A DNA stretch of 64,000 nt from Symbiodinium natans. Its lineage: Eukaryota > Sar > Dinophyceae > Suessiales > Symbiodiniaceae. Made by a program: the position numbers and the translations under genes. The DNA is taken from assembly GCA_905221605.1 (NCBI GenBank), contig CAJNDS010000413.1, forward strand, positions 474,010 through 538,009, written 5' to 3'. Under the pieces are notes generated by a model. That model was not told the DNA's origin and made no database searches. It saw only the letters and a program-made list of their open reading frames with translations. Positions 19,767 through 29,759 of the stretch are shown piece after piece (position 1 is the first letter of the stretch; each line of letters begins with the position of its first letter).

Positions 19767-19835
19767 TTTAGGGTTTAGGGTTTAGGGTTTAGGGTTTAGG
19801 GTTTAGGGTTTAGGGTTTAGGGTTTAGGGTTTTGG
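19767..19835. repeat. TTTAGGG array
   Basis: Perfect heptamers beginning at the end of the preceding exon. Confidence 0.95.
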
Positions 19836-20099
19836 CATAACTTCATGCACTGTATGAGGGTACTAGTGGTTCTCTAAATTAGGTTTAGGGTTCAGGGTGT
19901 AGGGTTTGGTGTTTAGGGTGCCCGCAATACATAGGGAACCCAAGAAGGGATCCGATTTTCGAGAGCTACCCTTCCGCACTGTACGAAAGCTATACTCTTA
20001 GTTGCTGAATGAGTACACTTTACACTTTTTGGAATAGTACACTTTTGTGGGGCGGCTTATGAACTCAGCAACTACGTACTTGTAGAGCTATGTTGGAGA

Positions 20100-20218
20100 T
20101 GTGGGGGTTTACGGAACTAGGGCACCCCCCCCCCCCCCAATATAGATGCCCAAATAGTAGGAGCACCATTTAATAAGGGCCCCAAAAAGGTACCCCGAAA
20201 ATCTGAAACCCCCAATGT
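20100..20218. mobile_element. Introner-like element C
   Basis: Arms GTGGGGGTTTACGGAACTAG and CTGAAACCCCCAAT with the family core CAAATAGTAGGA. A separate element with GTTGCTGAATGAGTACAC / CTCAGCAACTACG arms lies just upstream (about 19990-20090). Confidence 0.6.
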
Positions 20219-20295
20219 AACCATCTGCGAACGTTCACCGCGCATGTTTTTGCTCGTCTCGAGACTCGACATGAAAAGCCCAGAAAGCCGCACTA

Positions 20296-20425
20296 AACCC
20301 TAAACTTAAAAACCCCAAACCCCAAACCCCAAACCCCAAACCCCAAACCCCAAATCCTAAACCCTAAACCCTAAACCCTAAACCCTAAACCCTAAACCTA
20401 AACCCCAAACCCTGAACCCTAAACC
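20296..20425. repeat. CCCCAAA and CCCTAAA array
   Basis: A block of CCCCAAA variants followed by CCCTAAA. Confidence 0.95.
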
Positions 20426-20639
20426 GCGCGAAGGTCCGCCTCCGTTGTGCAGCGGCGGCAAGCCGATGGCGCAGCCGTCACAGTCGGCTTTCCGGCCGGC
20501 TCTGCCGGCCGCCTAGAACTGGGGAGGGCGGGGGGGTTAGGGTTTAGGGTTTTGGGTTTTGGGTTCTGGGTTTAGGGTTCAGGGTTTAGGGTTTAGGGTG
20601 TAGCACGGGTCAGCTGAACGCAATAGAAAGAAGACATGC

Positions 20640-21190
20640 CCACCCCAAGGCCACCCTGTCACAACTCTCTGTGAATCAAAACCGGAGCCAGCCAAAGCCA
20701 AGCCAGCCATTCAAAATCCGCGAAACCGAGCCGGAGCCAGCCCAAACCAAGCCAGCCATTCAAAGTTCACACGTCGAACATTCTTAGAGGACACTGAAGC
20801 TTAAAAACTGAGGAGATCAGGAAGCCCGCTGAACGCTTGCGTTGGGGGGTGTCTTCGGCCGGAGAACCTTCTCGTTGTTTTTCTTCTCGACTGGAGCGTC
20901 AAGGCTGCTGGTCCGGGAGACGCCGGGAGGAGAAGCCCAAACAGGCTCAGAGAAGACTTCCGGGAGAAGTCCAAAAAGGCTCGGAAATAGTCCGCCTGGA
21001 AAGGCTCAGAAATGGTCGGAGAAGCTTGGAGAGGCTCAGACATGGTCCGGGAGAAGCCCCAAAAAGGTTCAGAAATGGTCCGGGAGAAGCCCGACAGGTT
21101 CAGAAAGACAAGCCCAAAAAAGACATGGTCCGGGACAAAAAGGCTCAGAAATGGTCAGGGAGAAGCTCAGAAATGGTCCGAAGAAAGCTC
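20640..21190. repeat. Minisatellite region
   Basis: Two copies of a roughly 62-bp unit with GAGCCAGCCCAAACCAAGCC (20675-20765), then many copies of a unit with GGTCCGGGAGAAGCCCAAAA and TCAGAAAT (20930-21190). The long Lys/Glu/Arg frames here come from the repeat. Exon candidates lie downstream (21340-21395, ending GAG|GTGAGAGG; 21524-21556, PQRDTYPKSPK). Confidence 0.7.
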
Positions 21191-21604
21191 AGGGCCTGGC
21201 AGGAGTCGAAAGGGAAGACCCCCCCGCCTCCCGCGAGCAAAGCTGTGGGGTTTAAGGAAATACAATATATCCGTGACAGTGCTTGGCGACCAAGCTTGGC
21301 GACCCCTCAGGGGTGCGGTCGGCAGGCTCTGCAGCTCAGCAGAGCCTGCCATGGTCTCGCTGAGCGCTCGACTGCGCCCACCTACCCCAACAGAGGTGAG
21401 AGGGGTGGCGGGCGGGTTTAGGGTTAGGGTTTAGGGTTTCGAGTTTAGGGTTTAGGGTTTGGGGTTTAATTAGGGTTAAGGGTTTAGGGTTTAGGGTTTC
21501 GGGGGAGGAGGGGGGGTTTTCAGCCTCAGCGCGATACGTACCCAAAGAGCCCCAAGGCTTGGTTTAGGGTTTAGGGTTAAGGGTTAAGGGTTTAGGGTTT
21601 AGGG

Positions 21605-21755
21605 TTGGAACAGGACGCAGACATCGTGGCTTGGGTGCAAGGACTGGGCCGGCACGAGGTCGAGAAGGCTCCGACTGGCATTAACTATACGTGCAAGAAC
21701 TGTGCGTGGACGGGCCGCTTCGACAAGCGGCGTAGCGCATGCGTGACCTGGCCAG
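21605..21755 (+). CDS. Exon candidate, CxxC-containing
   Basis: 50 open codons ending CCAG|GTAACG. Contains DADIVAWVQGLGRHEVEKAP and INYTCKNCAWTGRFDKRRSA. C-K-N-C plus a later C could bind metal. It begins at the edge of a TTTAGGG array. Among the best single exon candidates; no family recognised. Confidence 0.55.
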
Positions 21756-21819
21756 GTAACGTTTGAGCAACATTGGCAGAAGAACATGTTTCTTCTCAGT
21801 CTGGGGTTTAGGGTTTAGG

Positions 21820-21950
21820 GTCATGAACTGCCCGAAGAGCCCAATACCCTTCTATGTTCATAGAAGGCGTATACCTCAAAGTCTATAGGAAGCCTCGATA
21901 TGATGTAAGGCATGTTCCTTAATTCAGGGGTATTGGGCTCTTTGGATGGT
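21820..21950. mobile_element. Introner-like element I
   Basis: TCATGAACTGCCCGAAGAGC at the left and GGGGTATTGGGCTCTTTGGA at the right. A second copy lies at 27.83-27.95 kb. Its right half recurs near 31.7, 39.5 and 43.35 kb. Confidence 0.65.
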
Positions 21951-21992
21951 GAGCTCTAGAAGCATCTATATTTTGTGCCTTGTTTCGTGCTT

Positions 21993-22079
21993 GTGAAAAA
22001 AATCGCCCAAGTGAGGAGAGCTCACGTGAGCCCGCAAAGGTTTCTATTGAGGGAAGGATGGTCGCCACGGCCCTACACG
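21993..22079 (+). CDS. Exon ending at a telomeric 5' splice site
   Basis: 29 codons, ending ACG|GTTTAGGG. Contains VKKIAQVRRAHVSPQRFLLR and EGWSPRPYT. A hydrophobic exon candidate follows at 22199-22247 (LFRPVLGIIFVMFSALR, probably membrane-spanning). Confidence 0.45.
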
Positions 22080-22347
22080 GTTTAGGGTTTAGGGTTGAGG
22101 GTTTAGGGTTTAGGGTTTAGGGTTTAGGGTTTAGGGTTTAGAAGCCCTAAACCCTAAAACCCTGCAAAAGGGAGCCCTTCAGGTAACACAGCCTGTTTCG
22201 ACCGGTCCTTGGCATCATCTTCGTCATGTTCTCCGCTCTGAGAGCCCTAAACCCCCTCGAACCCCTTACGCCCTAAGCAAAAGGGTTTAGGGTTTTAGGG
22301 TTTCTGGGTTCATGGCCAGGCCTATACCCTGAGACCCTGAAGCCCCT

Positions 22348-22649
22348 AATCCAAGCATCTGTTTAGTTGGTGGCCCCCCCCCCCCCCCCCCCACCGCAAT
22401 AAGAAAGGCAGGGCGCCGCAATAATAAGACCTTGGCAGTGTATTGATTCTCTATGAAAACAATAGGAATGTAGTGGTTTCACCGATCCAAACTGCAGCTC
22501 AGCAAGCAAACAAAGAAGCCTGCCGACAGATGTTTGAACCCACCCGAAAATTTCAAAACCCCCCGTAATGGAAAGTAGTCTTCCCGTTGGGTTCTCGGCG
22601 AAAAAGATCTTTTCATGTGAGGGTATCAATTAAACAGATGCTCGGATTG
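22348..22649. mobile_element. 300-bp element with 22-bp inverted ends
   Basis: AATCCAAGCATCTGTTTAGT at the left and its near-perfect inverse (TTAAACAGATGCTCGGATTG) at the right, with a poly-C tract and no coding frame inside. Looks like a non-autonomous DNA transposon. Confidence 0.65.
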
Positions 22650-22932
22650 CAGCTCGAAAGCCTGCAGTCACTGCCAAGATTAGACCCGCCCCGCCCTAAA
22701 CCGCTAAACCCCTAAACCCTTAAACCCTGAACCCCCTAGAACCGCTAGAACCCCTAACCGCCGATGTAACCCCGTGAACCCTGAACTCCTAAACCCGCAA
22801 ACCCCTAAGCCCCTACCTTCAACTCTACTTGGAAGCTCTTTTGACTTAGTAAGTCTACCCAGTATTCCCTAGAAACCCTCCCACACTCACGTTACTTACC
22901 CTACTTACCAAGTCATTGGGCACTACTTGGAG

Positions 22933-23045
22933 GTTCAGGGTACTTGTACCCCCAATTATAACTGCACTTACAAGCCCCCCAAGTCCTCCAAGTAGGTTCT
23001 AAGTAGACGTATAATTGGTGTTATAAGTACCCATGAACCTCCAAG
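22933..23045. mobile_element. Introner D next to introner L
   Basis: GGAG|GTTCAGGGTACTTG to CCCATGAACCTCCAAG. Its left end abuts a family L element (about 22825-22915), and its right end runs straight into a CCCTAAA array. Confidence 0.75.
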
Positions 23046-23125
23046 TAACCCTAAACCCTAAACCCTAAACCCTAAACCCTAAACCCTAAACCCTAAACCC
23101 TAAACCCTAAACCCTAAAACCCTAG
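23046..23125. repeat. CCCTAAA array
   Basis: Perfect CCCTAAA units, followed by poly-A and the exon candidate 23212-23258. Confidence 0.95.
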
Positions 23126-23211
23126 AAAAAGACAAAAAAAAAAAAAAAAAAAACAGGCGAAGCTCCAAGTAGGGCGGTGCCCCTGTAGGCACTTGGGAGC
23201 TTCTCCTACAG

Positions 23212-23258
23212 CTGCAGCGGCCGGGATCCTGGCGTCGTCCGAGGGGGACTGGAGTCAA
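23212..23258 (+). CDS. Exon candidate with strong acceptor
   Basis: Follows GAGCTTCTCCTACAG, reads AAAGILASSEGDWSQ, ends CAA|GTCATG. A TTTAGGG array follows. Confidence 0.45.
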
Positions 23259-23266
23259 GTCATGTA

Positions 23267-24005
23267 GGGGTTTAGGGTTTCGGGGTTTAGGGTTTCGGGG
23301 TTTAGGGGTTCAGGGCTAAGGGTTAAGGGTTTTTTGGCTGTAGGGTTTAGGGCTTTAGGGTTTAGGGGTCTAGGGCTTTAGGGCTTAGGGCTTTAGGGCT
23401 TTAGGGGTTTAGGGGTTTAGGGGTTTAATGTTCAGGGGTTCAGGGGTTTAGGGGTATAGGGGTTTAATGTTTAGTTAGGGGTTCAGGGGTTTAGGGCGCT
23501 GCGGGCTTTAATTGTGGGTAACCACTGTATAGATTCCTCATAGCTCCGCAGACTAGGTACGCTCCCCCCAGGCCCCGCCCCCATAGTACCCTCATTCCTT
23601 TTGGAGAGCTTCGGTTCCCTTATTAAACCCGCAGGAGCCAGACGGGGGCAGGCTTTTTATTCTTGGCTTGCTGGGGAGCCGGAGCCCTTAGACCTGAACC
23701 CTAAACCCCTAAACCCCAAACCCTAAACCCTAAAGCGTAAACCCTGAACCCTAAATACTAGTAAGTTCATGGCTGCTCGCCGAGCATGCCATCGCACCTG
23801 AATGCCCTAAAGCCCTAAAGCCCTAAACCCTAAGCCCGAAACCCCAAACCCCAACCCCTGAACCCTAAACCCCAAACCCTGAACCCCAAACCCCAAACCC
23901 TAAACCCCAAACCCTAAACCCCAAACCCTCAACCCTAAACCCCAAACCCTAAACCCTAAACCCCAAACCCTAAACCGTAAAACCCCAAACCCTAAACCCT
24001 GAACT
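23267..24005. repeat. TTTAGGG block then CCCTAAA/CCCCAAA block
   Basis: 23267-23500 is TTTAGGG/TTTAGGGG. A diverged family A/B element follows (about 23578-23682), then CCCTAAA and CCCCAAA (23695-24005). Again inverted orientation between two exon candidates (23212 and 24023). Confidence 0.9.
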
Positions 24006-24022
24006 CTGGAGGTAGCTGCCAG

Positions 24023-24097
24023 CCCATGGAGCCCTGGGTCTCCATGCGCTTCTCGGAGCCCGTGGTGGCCCCCTGGACGGCACCAGGGAGTTGCCAG
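24023..24097 (+). CDS. Exon candidate (WVSMRFSEPVVAPW)
   Basis: Follows AGCTGCCAG and reads PMEPWVSMRFSEPVVAPWTA. A beta-strand-rich pattern of the kind seen in discoidin-like domains, not diagnostic. Confidence 0.45.
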
Positions 24098-24104
24098 CTT
24101 TTTT

Positions 24105-24480
24105 GGGGGTTTGGGGTTTAGGGTTTAGGGTTTGGGGTTTGGGGTTTAGGGTTTCGGGTTGCTGTTTAGGGTTTGGGGTTTAGGGTTTAGGGTGTGGGGT
24201 TTGGGGTTTAGGGTTTAGGGTGTGGGGTTTGGGGTTTAGGGTTTAGGGCTTGGGGTTCGGGGTTTAGGGGTTCGGGGTTTTGGGTTTAGGGTTTAGGGGT
24301 GCGGGGGTTTAGAGTGTAGGGGTTCAAGGTTTGGGGTTGAGGGTTTGGGGTTGAGGGTTTGGGGTTTAGGGTTTGGGGTTTTGGGTTTAGGGTTTGGGGC
24401 TTAGGGTTTCGCTTAGGTTTGTCGGAGCGTAGGGTCCAGGATGCTCTTTTTTGGGTTTAGGGTTTAGGGTTTAGGGAGGG
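24105..24480. repeat. TTTGGGG/TTTAGGG array
   Basis: Long array dominated by alternating TTTGGGG and TTTAGGG units, starting right after the exon candidate. Confidence 0.95.
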
Positions 24481-24551
24481 TTTGGAAGTTTTGCTTCACT
24501 TCGGGGTGTTTCCAACATGCTATTTTGTTTGTGGGGGTTTGGTTGGCTTCA

Positions 24552-24617
24552 GGGGCTTGTTCTTCAAATCGTGTTCGTGACTTCGTTCTGAGGTTCACGG
24601 CTGCAATCGGCTTCTAA
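24552..24617 (+). CDS. Exon candidate, possible C-terminus
   Basis: After GTTGGCTTCAG, reads ACSSNRVRDFVLRFTAAIGF then TAA. Confidence 0.4.
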   Translation, partial: GACSSNRVRDFVLRFTAAIGF

Positions 24618-25281
24618 GCATACCACCTCCAACCCACAATCGCAATCCTGAGCCCTAAAAGCCTATGAACACCTGCACAACAGCGGTATGTTGGGCCTAA
24701 ACCCTAAACCCTAAAGCCTAAACCCTAAACCCTAAACCCTAAACCCTAAACCCTAAACCCTAAACCCTAAACCCTAAACCCCTCTCCCGTTGAGGGTTTA
24801 GGGCGTCATGTTGGGAAAATGTGGCGAGCTCAGTGGCCAGCGCCTATGAAGCCCTAAACCCCTAAACCCTAAACCCTAAACCCTAAACCCTAAATCCTAA
24901 ATCCCCTAAGCCGTTATCAAGGAAGGGGCGGGGTCCTAGGGCAGAGTACGTTGGATATAGTCTTGCTGAGCCACAAAGGGGCGCACAACTTTTCCCATGC
25001 TTCCAGTTTGTCAGGTTTCGTTTTAAGATAGACCCTACACCCCACACCCTACCTTAAACCCTAAACCCTAAACCCTAAATCCCACACCGTAGCAAGCCCT
25101 CAAGCCTGGGTAGCATTGGATCCTGAAACCTGGGTTTAACAAAATGCCTTTCGATGCCTCAAAGCACGCTGAAGCAAGCCCTGAATCGTATGGGCTACCC
25201 CCTGAACCCTGAACCTCTGAATCCTTAACTGCCCTGAACCCTAAACCCCAAATTTGGGTGTAGGGTTTTTTGGCAAAATAC

Positions 25282-25392
25282 ATGAGCCCTGGGGCAGGGG
25301 AAAGAGTTCCTGTTGAGGCTTCTCCCGTGAGTCCTGTAGCAGATTTTGTGGTCAGGGGGACTTCTGAACCTGCTAGGAGCCTGGTCCTTTGA
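25282..25392 (+). CDS. Small complete frame, 36 aa
   Basis: ATG to TGA in one piece, containing VPVEASPVSPVADFVVRGTS. Proline/valine-rich. It may be an exon rather than a gene. A segment at 24930-25011 (FPCFQFVRFRFK in one frame) lies upstream. Confidence 0.35.
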   Translation: MSPGAGERVPVEASPVSPVADFVVRGTSEPARSLVL

Positions 25393-25540
25393 GAATTCTG
25401 CTCAGCTCATCTGCGCATCTGATCTCACCCTACCTACACCCACCCTCAACCCTAAACCTACTGGCTCTTAGAAGGGAATGAGGGGAATTCGCTACCTTAT
25501 ATCCCCCCTATATACATCCTTACTTAAGGGGTTCTCAAAG

Positions 25541-25660
25541 GTACCGAAGTCCCGGCTAAAAACCAGAAGGCAAACCGACCCATCACTGACCGTCTCGGGG
25601 ATCCAGTTCTCTGGCCACCGCTCGGCCTTACAATCCTCCGAGAAGCAGCTTCATACAAGG
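25541..25660 (+). CDS. Exon candidate ending at telomeric repeat
   Basis: 120 bp between GGTTCTCAAAG and AAGG|GTTTAGGG. Reads VPAKNQKANRPITDRLGDPV then LWPPLGLTILREAASYK. Confidence 0.45.
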
Positions 25661-25881
25661 GTTTAGGGTTTAGGGGGGTTTTAGGGTTTAAGCCCCATAA
25701 GTAACCGCCAAGCAAGCGAACCCCTAAGGCCTACATCCCCTAAACTCTATGCCCTAAACCCAGATACGGTGCCTTCGCTACGATGCCTGTTCCAGCAGCC
25801 CAGCCTGGAACCCAGAGGACTTACGGGACCTTCAGGAGTTGTACGGAATCAGGCTGCCTTTTGGTGACTGCTTCTTTTTAG

Positions 25882-26040
25882 GCCAGTGGCTACATGCCGC
25901 TGGAATGGAAGGTCACTGTTTCAGGCCGGGGGCTACGCACCTACGTTAAATCAGGCCTATTGCTGCATCGCAGTACGGCGCATGCAACTAGGATCTGGGC
26001 GAGTGTGGCACTCCGAACGAGTCACTTGAATCGGTTTTAG
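25882..26040 (+). CDS. Exon candidate with strong acceptor
   Basis: After CTGCTTCTTTTTAG, 52 codons to TAG. Contains SGYMPLEWKVTVSGRGLRTY and LLLHRSTAHATRIWASVALR. An upstream overlapping frame (CLRYDACSSSPAWNPEDLRD) is also long and open, so the exon layout is not settled. Confidence 0.45.
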   Translation, partial: ASGYMPLEWKVTVSGRGLRTYVKSGLLLHRSTAHATRIWASVALRTSHLNRF

Positions 26041-26051
26041 TTGCAATCTAG

Positions 26052-26143
26052 GTAGGCCCTTGGAACATGTTGTGTTTCCCTTATTGGGATTAAGAGGACC
26101 ATATCGAGGAATGTGTTTCAGAGGGTTCTGAGGGCCATCCTAG
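26052..26143. mobile_element. Introner G as a possible 92-bp intron
   Basis: CTAG|GTAGGCCCTTGG to GAGGGCCATCCTAG, GT-AG at the element edges. The exon downstream reads cleanly from the AG. Confidence 0.7.
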
Positions 26144-26229
26144 CAAGCTACAACGGTGGATATCCCTACGCCGGCGGCTATGAGGGCACGGCTGCTATGT
26201 ACAACGATCTACAACAATACAAAAATATC
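26144..26229 (+). CDS. Exon rich in Gly/Tyr
   Basis: Starts at the AG of element G and ends ATATC|GTACTATG. Reads SYNGGYPYAGGYEGTAAMYN then DLQQYKNI. A family C element follows in the next intron. Confidence 0.55.
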
Positions 26230-26410
26230 GTACTATGAAAATGTTCGTATTATATGGGGGTTTCCGAGAACAAGGGTACCTTTTTTTTGGGGGGTCCCTT
26301 TCAGGGAATTCGGTTTTATTCAAAAAGGTTACCCCTTTTTGGGAAATGCCCATATGGAATATGCGATTGTAACGTAATAGTGATACCCTAACCCTAAACC
26401 CTAAACCCTA

Positions 26411-26537
26411 AACCCTTTAGTAAGGTACCCCCGAACTTCGGAACCCTCAGAGTGCCTTGGGTAAGGGTACTCGTCTCAGCCTGCAAGCCTTGAGCCACCA
26501 AGCCAGGCTCTGCAATGAAGTGAGTCCGGGTTTAGGG
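26411..26537 (-). repeat. Inverted copy of the segment at 44.8 kb
   Basis: Reverse complement of 44782-44910 with about two differences over 125 bp. Flanked by telomeric repeats. On the - strand it carries CACTTCATTGCAG and a frame with EPGLVAQGLQAEASTLTQGT. Confidence 0.85.
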
Positions 26538-26861
26538 TTTAGGGTTTATGAGTTTAGGGTTTAGGGTTGAGGGCTCAGGGTTTAGGGGGAGCCCCCTTCA
26601 ATCCCGAGGCCACGACCTCTACGACGAGGCCGCGGGGCCTTGGACCTGGGGGGTAGTATATTCCTAGGGTTTAGGGTTTAGGGTTTAGGGTTTGGAGTTT
26701 CGGGTTTAGGGTTTAAGGTTTAGGGTCGTTCGCGGTTTCGGGTTTAGGGTTTAGGGCTTTTGGTTGCATGGTCCCTTAGTATGGACCTTTAAAAGGGTTT
26801 TATGTACCCGCCCATCTTTAGAACCCTTTAAGGGAGGCAGGGGACCATATTAAGGGACCAT

Positions 26862-27040
26862 GTAGCTTCCCTTAGAAACCTTAGAAACCAGGCGCTTAGG
26901 GTTTAGGGTTTAGGGTTTAGGGTTTAGGGTTTAGGGTTTAGGGTTTAGGGTTCAGGGCAGCTTCCCTTAGAAACCTTAGAAACCAGGCGCTTAGGGTTTA
27001 GGGTTTAGGGTTTAGGGTTTAGGGTTTAGGGTTCAGGGCT
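26862..27040. repeat. 96-bp tandem duplication including telomeric units
   Basis: AGCTTCCCTTAGAAACCTTA followed by GAAACCAGGCGC and about 50 bp of TTTAGGG, present twice in tandem. Confidence 0.85.
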
Positions 27041-27548
27041 TAGGGTTTAGGGAGTTTAGTGTTTAGGGTTTAGGGAGTTGAGGGTCTAGGACTTAGGCTT
27101 CAGGGTTCAAGGTTACTGTGGTTAAACCCTGCCTAATCCTTTTTAAGCCCGAAGACTTGTATAAGGGAGCTTGATAGGGCCCCATGGGCTTAGGGTTTAG
27201 GGTTGGCTAAACCCTACACCCTAAACCCGATTGGTTCAGGGGTTGATCGGTTCTCGGGGACATTGATTTTTTTTGTTAGGGCATTCCTGCGAGGGTTGTT
27301 AGGGTTATTGGGGTTGTGGAGAGTTGTACTGGGGCTGCTAGGGTTTGTAGGTTCTGTGCTACGTAGGATTACTAGGTCGTGAGGGTTGTTTTGGCGGGTT
27401 GCAAGGGTGTTAGGTTTAGGCTATTAGAGTTGAGGCGTAGAGCGGACGGCTTCCTCTGAGCTTCCTCTACTCCCTAAACCCTGAAAGTTGAGCCTAACAG
27501 CCCTGGGCCGAAGAAAACCCTGAACCCGAAACCTGATTCCTACACCCT

Positions 27549-27953
27549 ACTGGCAAGCTCTGACTTCTGTAAGTCTACGTAGTATCTCACTGAAACCCTC
27601 TTCTAATCCCCTTAACCCACTTCGCCTTACCAACCCTACTTACTAGGTCAAAACGGTACCCCACAGTTCGGAGGCCAACCGAGCCCGTAGCCCCTATCCT
27701 TGGCTTGGGGCTTAGGGCTCAGGGCTTAGAGCTTAGGGCATGGGGCTTAGGGCTTAGGGCTTAGGGCTTTGGGCTTAGGGCTTAGGGCTTAGGGCTTAGG
27801 GCTTAGGGCTTAGGGTTTAGGGTTGAGGGTCATGAACTGCCCAAAGCGCCCAAGACCCCTTAATTAAAGAACAGACCTTAAACGTATTACATACCAAGGA
27901 TCCCTATCTGCTTCAAGCTATATTCCTTAATTCAGGGGTATCGGGCTCTCCGG
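27549..27953. mobile_element. Introner L, CTTAGGG array and introner I
   Basis: Element L (27549-27650), an array almost wholly of the CTTAGGG variant (27710-27825), then element I (27829-27953). Confidence 0.65.
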
Positions 27954-28000
27954 GTGGGTATTCAAGTTTGACCGAAGCCTAGAGCCCACAACTGCTGCAG

Positions 28001-28117
28001 TCCCACGACGACCACAGCCGCCCCCACCACCACGACCATGGACGGCACCACCACGACCACGACCAATCCCTTTCTGGGTGTGGAGCTCATCTTGCTCACT
28101 CTGAAGTAATCCCTTGA
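28001..28117 (+). CDS. His/Asp-rich or Thr-rich exon candidate
   Basis: After AACTGCTGCAG. One frame gives HDDHSRPHHHDHGRHHHDHD, ending in TGA; another gives a Thr-rich stretch ending NPFLGVELILLTLK. The first would suit a metal-binding loop, the second a linker. Frame not decidable. Confidence 0.35.
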   Translation, partial: SHDDHSRPHHHDHGRHHHDHDQSLSGCGAHLAHSEVIP

Positions 28118-28204
28118 GGGGGATGATGCAAGGGGATACCAGGCAAGTTACCTAGTTCCTGACTTCCCCACTCAGAACCAGTAAGCTATGAGACCCGAAG
28201 CCCT

Positions 28205-28345
28205 ACACCCCAAACCCTAAACCCCAAACCCCAAACCCCAAACCCCAAACCCCAAACCCCAAACCCCAAACCCCAAACCCCAAGCCCCAAACCCCAAACC
28301 CCAAACCCCAAACCCTAAACCCTAAACCCTAAACCCTAAACTCCC
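28205..28345. repeat. CCCCAAA array
   Basis: About 15 units of the CCCCAAA variant, then CCCTAAA, upstream of the exon at 28390. Confidence 0.95.
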
Positions 28346-28389
28346 CAAACCCTAAACCCAAACCCTAAACCCAAACCCCAAAACCGAAG

Positions 28390-28528
28390 GTTGATCCTGG
28401 AATGTGTTCCAAAGTTCTGGGGGCCCCAATTCCTGCACAAGGCTTGTTCTAAAGATCCCTGTGTTCGGGACTGCCTTGTGGTGATTGTGGATGTGGCCCT
28501 TTTTAGGGCCGGCCGCGACTTCTTGATG
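28390..28528 (+). CDS. Two-exon C-terminus, first exon
   Basis: 46 codons, ending ATG|GTAGGATC, phase 0. Contains LILECVPKFWGPQFLHKACS and VRDCLVVIVDVALFRAGRDF. Joined to 28585 across a 56-bp GT-AG gap in frame. No family recognised. The reverse strand is also open, but the splice signals and the downstream exon favour +. Confidence 0.5.
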
Positions 28529-28584
28529 GTAGGATCTTCAAGCAATCAGCCGTGGTAGAGATTGCCCTAACCCCTGGAGTGCAG

Positions 28585-28767
28585 CAGACGTGGAGTAGAA
28601 GCCTAGCGCACACAGCCAAGGAGACCCCTCAAACCCCCGAGACCTTCCTGGTCTCTACACTCTATATCAAGGGCCCGAAACCCTACACAGAGCTCAAAAG
28701 ACCACCACTGACTCAAAGGGAGCCTTGCCTTGCAGGGTTGAGGGATTTTTTGGTTCTATGGTTGTGA
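28585..28767 (+). CDS. Two-exon C-terminus, last exon
   Basis: Follows CTGGAGTGCAG. 60 codons to TGA, starting QTWSRSLAHTAKETPQTPET and including FLVSTLYIKGPKPYTELK. Together with the first exon it gives a 106-residue tail of unknown family. Confidence 0.5.
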   Translation, partial: QTWSRSLAHTAKETPQTPETFLVSTLYIKGPKPYTELKRPPLTQREPCLAGLRDFLVLWL

Positions 28768-29034
28768 GCCCCAAGCCTAAGCCCCCGGAATCCGCACACA
28801 AGCGCGCCTACTGAGATTTGGGAGATTTCTCAGATCTGGAAGGTCTGGTGCGGAGGCCATGGCCAGGTGTTGCAGCGAGTGGGGTTGTTTATGGTTTAGC
28901 GCCTCCAGTGTTTGTCTTTGCGTGTCTGTGTGGAATGCGATAGTTGTGCATTGCTGTATAGAACTGGGCACAGGGAGACAAAGCGCTGGGGGGGTGGGGG
29001 GGACGGGGGGGGCGGGGGGGTGGGGGGTGGCGGG

Positions 29035-29130
29035 GGCATTGCAAACACAACGTGTGAGGCAAAAACGAGGCACGTCCTCTTGATGGCATGCGGCTCTCCA
29101 AAGCAAGCTTGCACGGCTTCAAGACCCCTC
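29035..29130 (-). repeat. Diverged single unit of satellite N
   Basis: The reverse complement carries AGCCGTGCAAGCTTGC and GTGTTTGCAATG, the ends of the satellite unit at 12.9-13.65 kb. Confidence 0.65.
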
Positions 29131-29232
29131 TGCCCCTCCCGGAGAAGTGCACTCCCACAGCCCCCCGAACCTATAGCCCCCTTTTGGAAGTTTTTTAATT
29201 TTTGTTTATATATAAAACCCAAGAGGATGTTA

Positions 29233-29600
29233 AAAATATGTTGTTTTTATTAAGGTTCTAAGGGGAGTATAGGAACTCTCCTGCAAAGGCAGGAGGTGGG
29301 GAACCTAGATTCGGCCTCGACCATCGCCTTGAAAAGTTGATTGCCATGTGCATTTTCGATTTGTTTTCTTTCATGACATGGATGATTCATGTGTTTGGTA
29401 GTTTTTGGCACATTTCATATTTGTTCCATGCATTGTGCTTAATGAACAGACGCCTGTTGGGCTCCTGGCCAGATGCGTGTGCGTTTTGCAGCACGCGTGC
29501 TATGTGCATGTACGCACATTAACTTATGTGGCTCCCATGCCGTGATTTCCTGAGCGCACAATGTGGATACCCGCCAAGGACACGCACCTCCCAACATAAA
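29233..29600. other. Unique stretch, no gene recognised
   Basis: About 370 bp without telomeric repeats or clear exons. One T-rich + frame (29337-29522) is Met/Phe/Cys-rich and not convincing. Confidence 0.4.
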
Positions 29601-29632
29601 ACGGTCACAGCTGCTCGTTGGGGTTAGGGTTC

Positions 29633-29702
29633 TTTGCGAGAACGCTCAAGTGTTCAAACTCGTGTGAAAGGTCATCCAGCTGTGGTTCCCAAAGGGTCCT
29701 AG
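29633..29702 (+). CDS. Introner-split gene, exon 1
   Basis: Contains ARTLKCSNSCERSSSCGSQR and ends CTAG|GTTAGGG, phase 1, at a family M element. Joining to 29760 gives QRVLGTWDPLGF. Confidence 0.55.
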
Positions 29703-29759
29703 GTTAGGGTAACCATAGTAGTAGTTCTTACTACAGAAACCCTACGTTCTACGATGTAG
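29703..29759. mobile_element. Family M element as a 57-bp intron
   Basis: GTTAGGGTAACC to CTACGATGTAG. The flanks are inverted too (CCCAAAGGGTCC / GGACCCTTTGGG). The second copy at 38.11 kb is likewise frame-neutral. Confidence 0.7.

Noticed and set aside
20837-21434. A 194-codon Lys/Glu/Arg frame with two other long frames
   Set aside because: Minisatellite in which all three + frames are open. Only the end near 21340-21395 was kept as an exon candidate.
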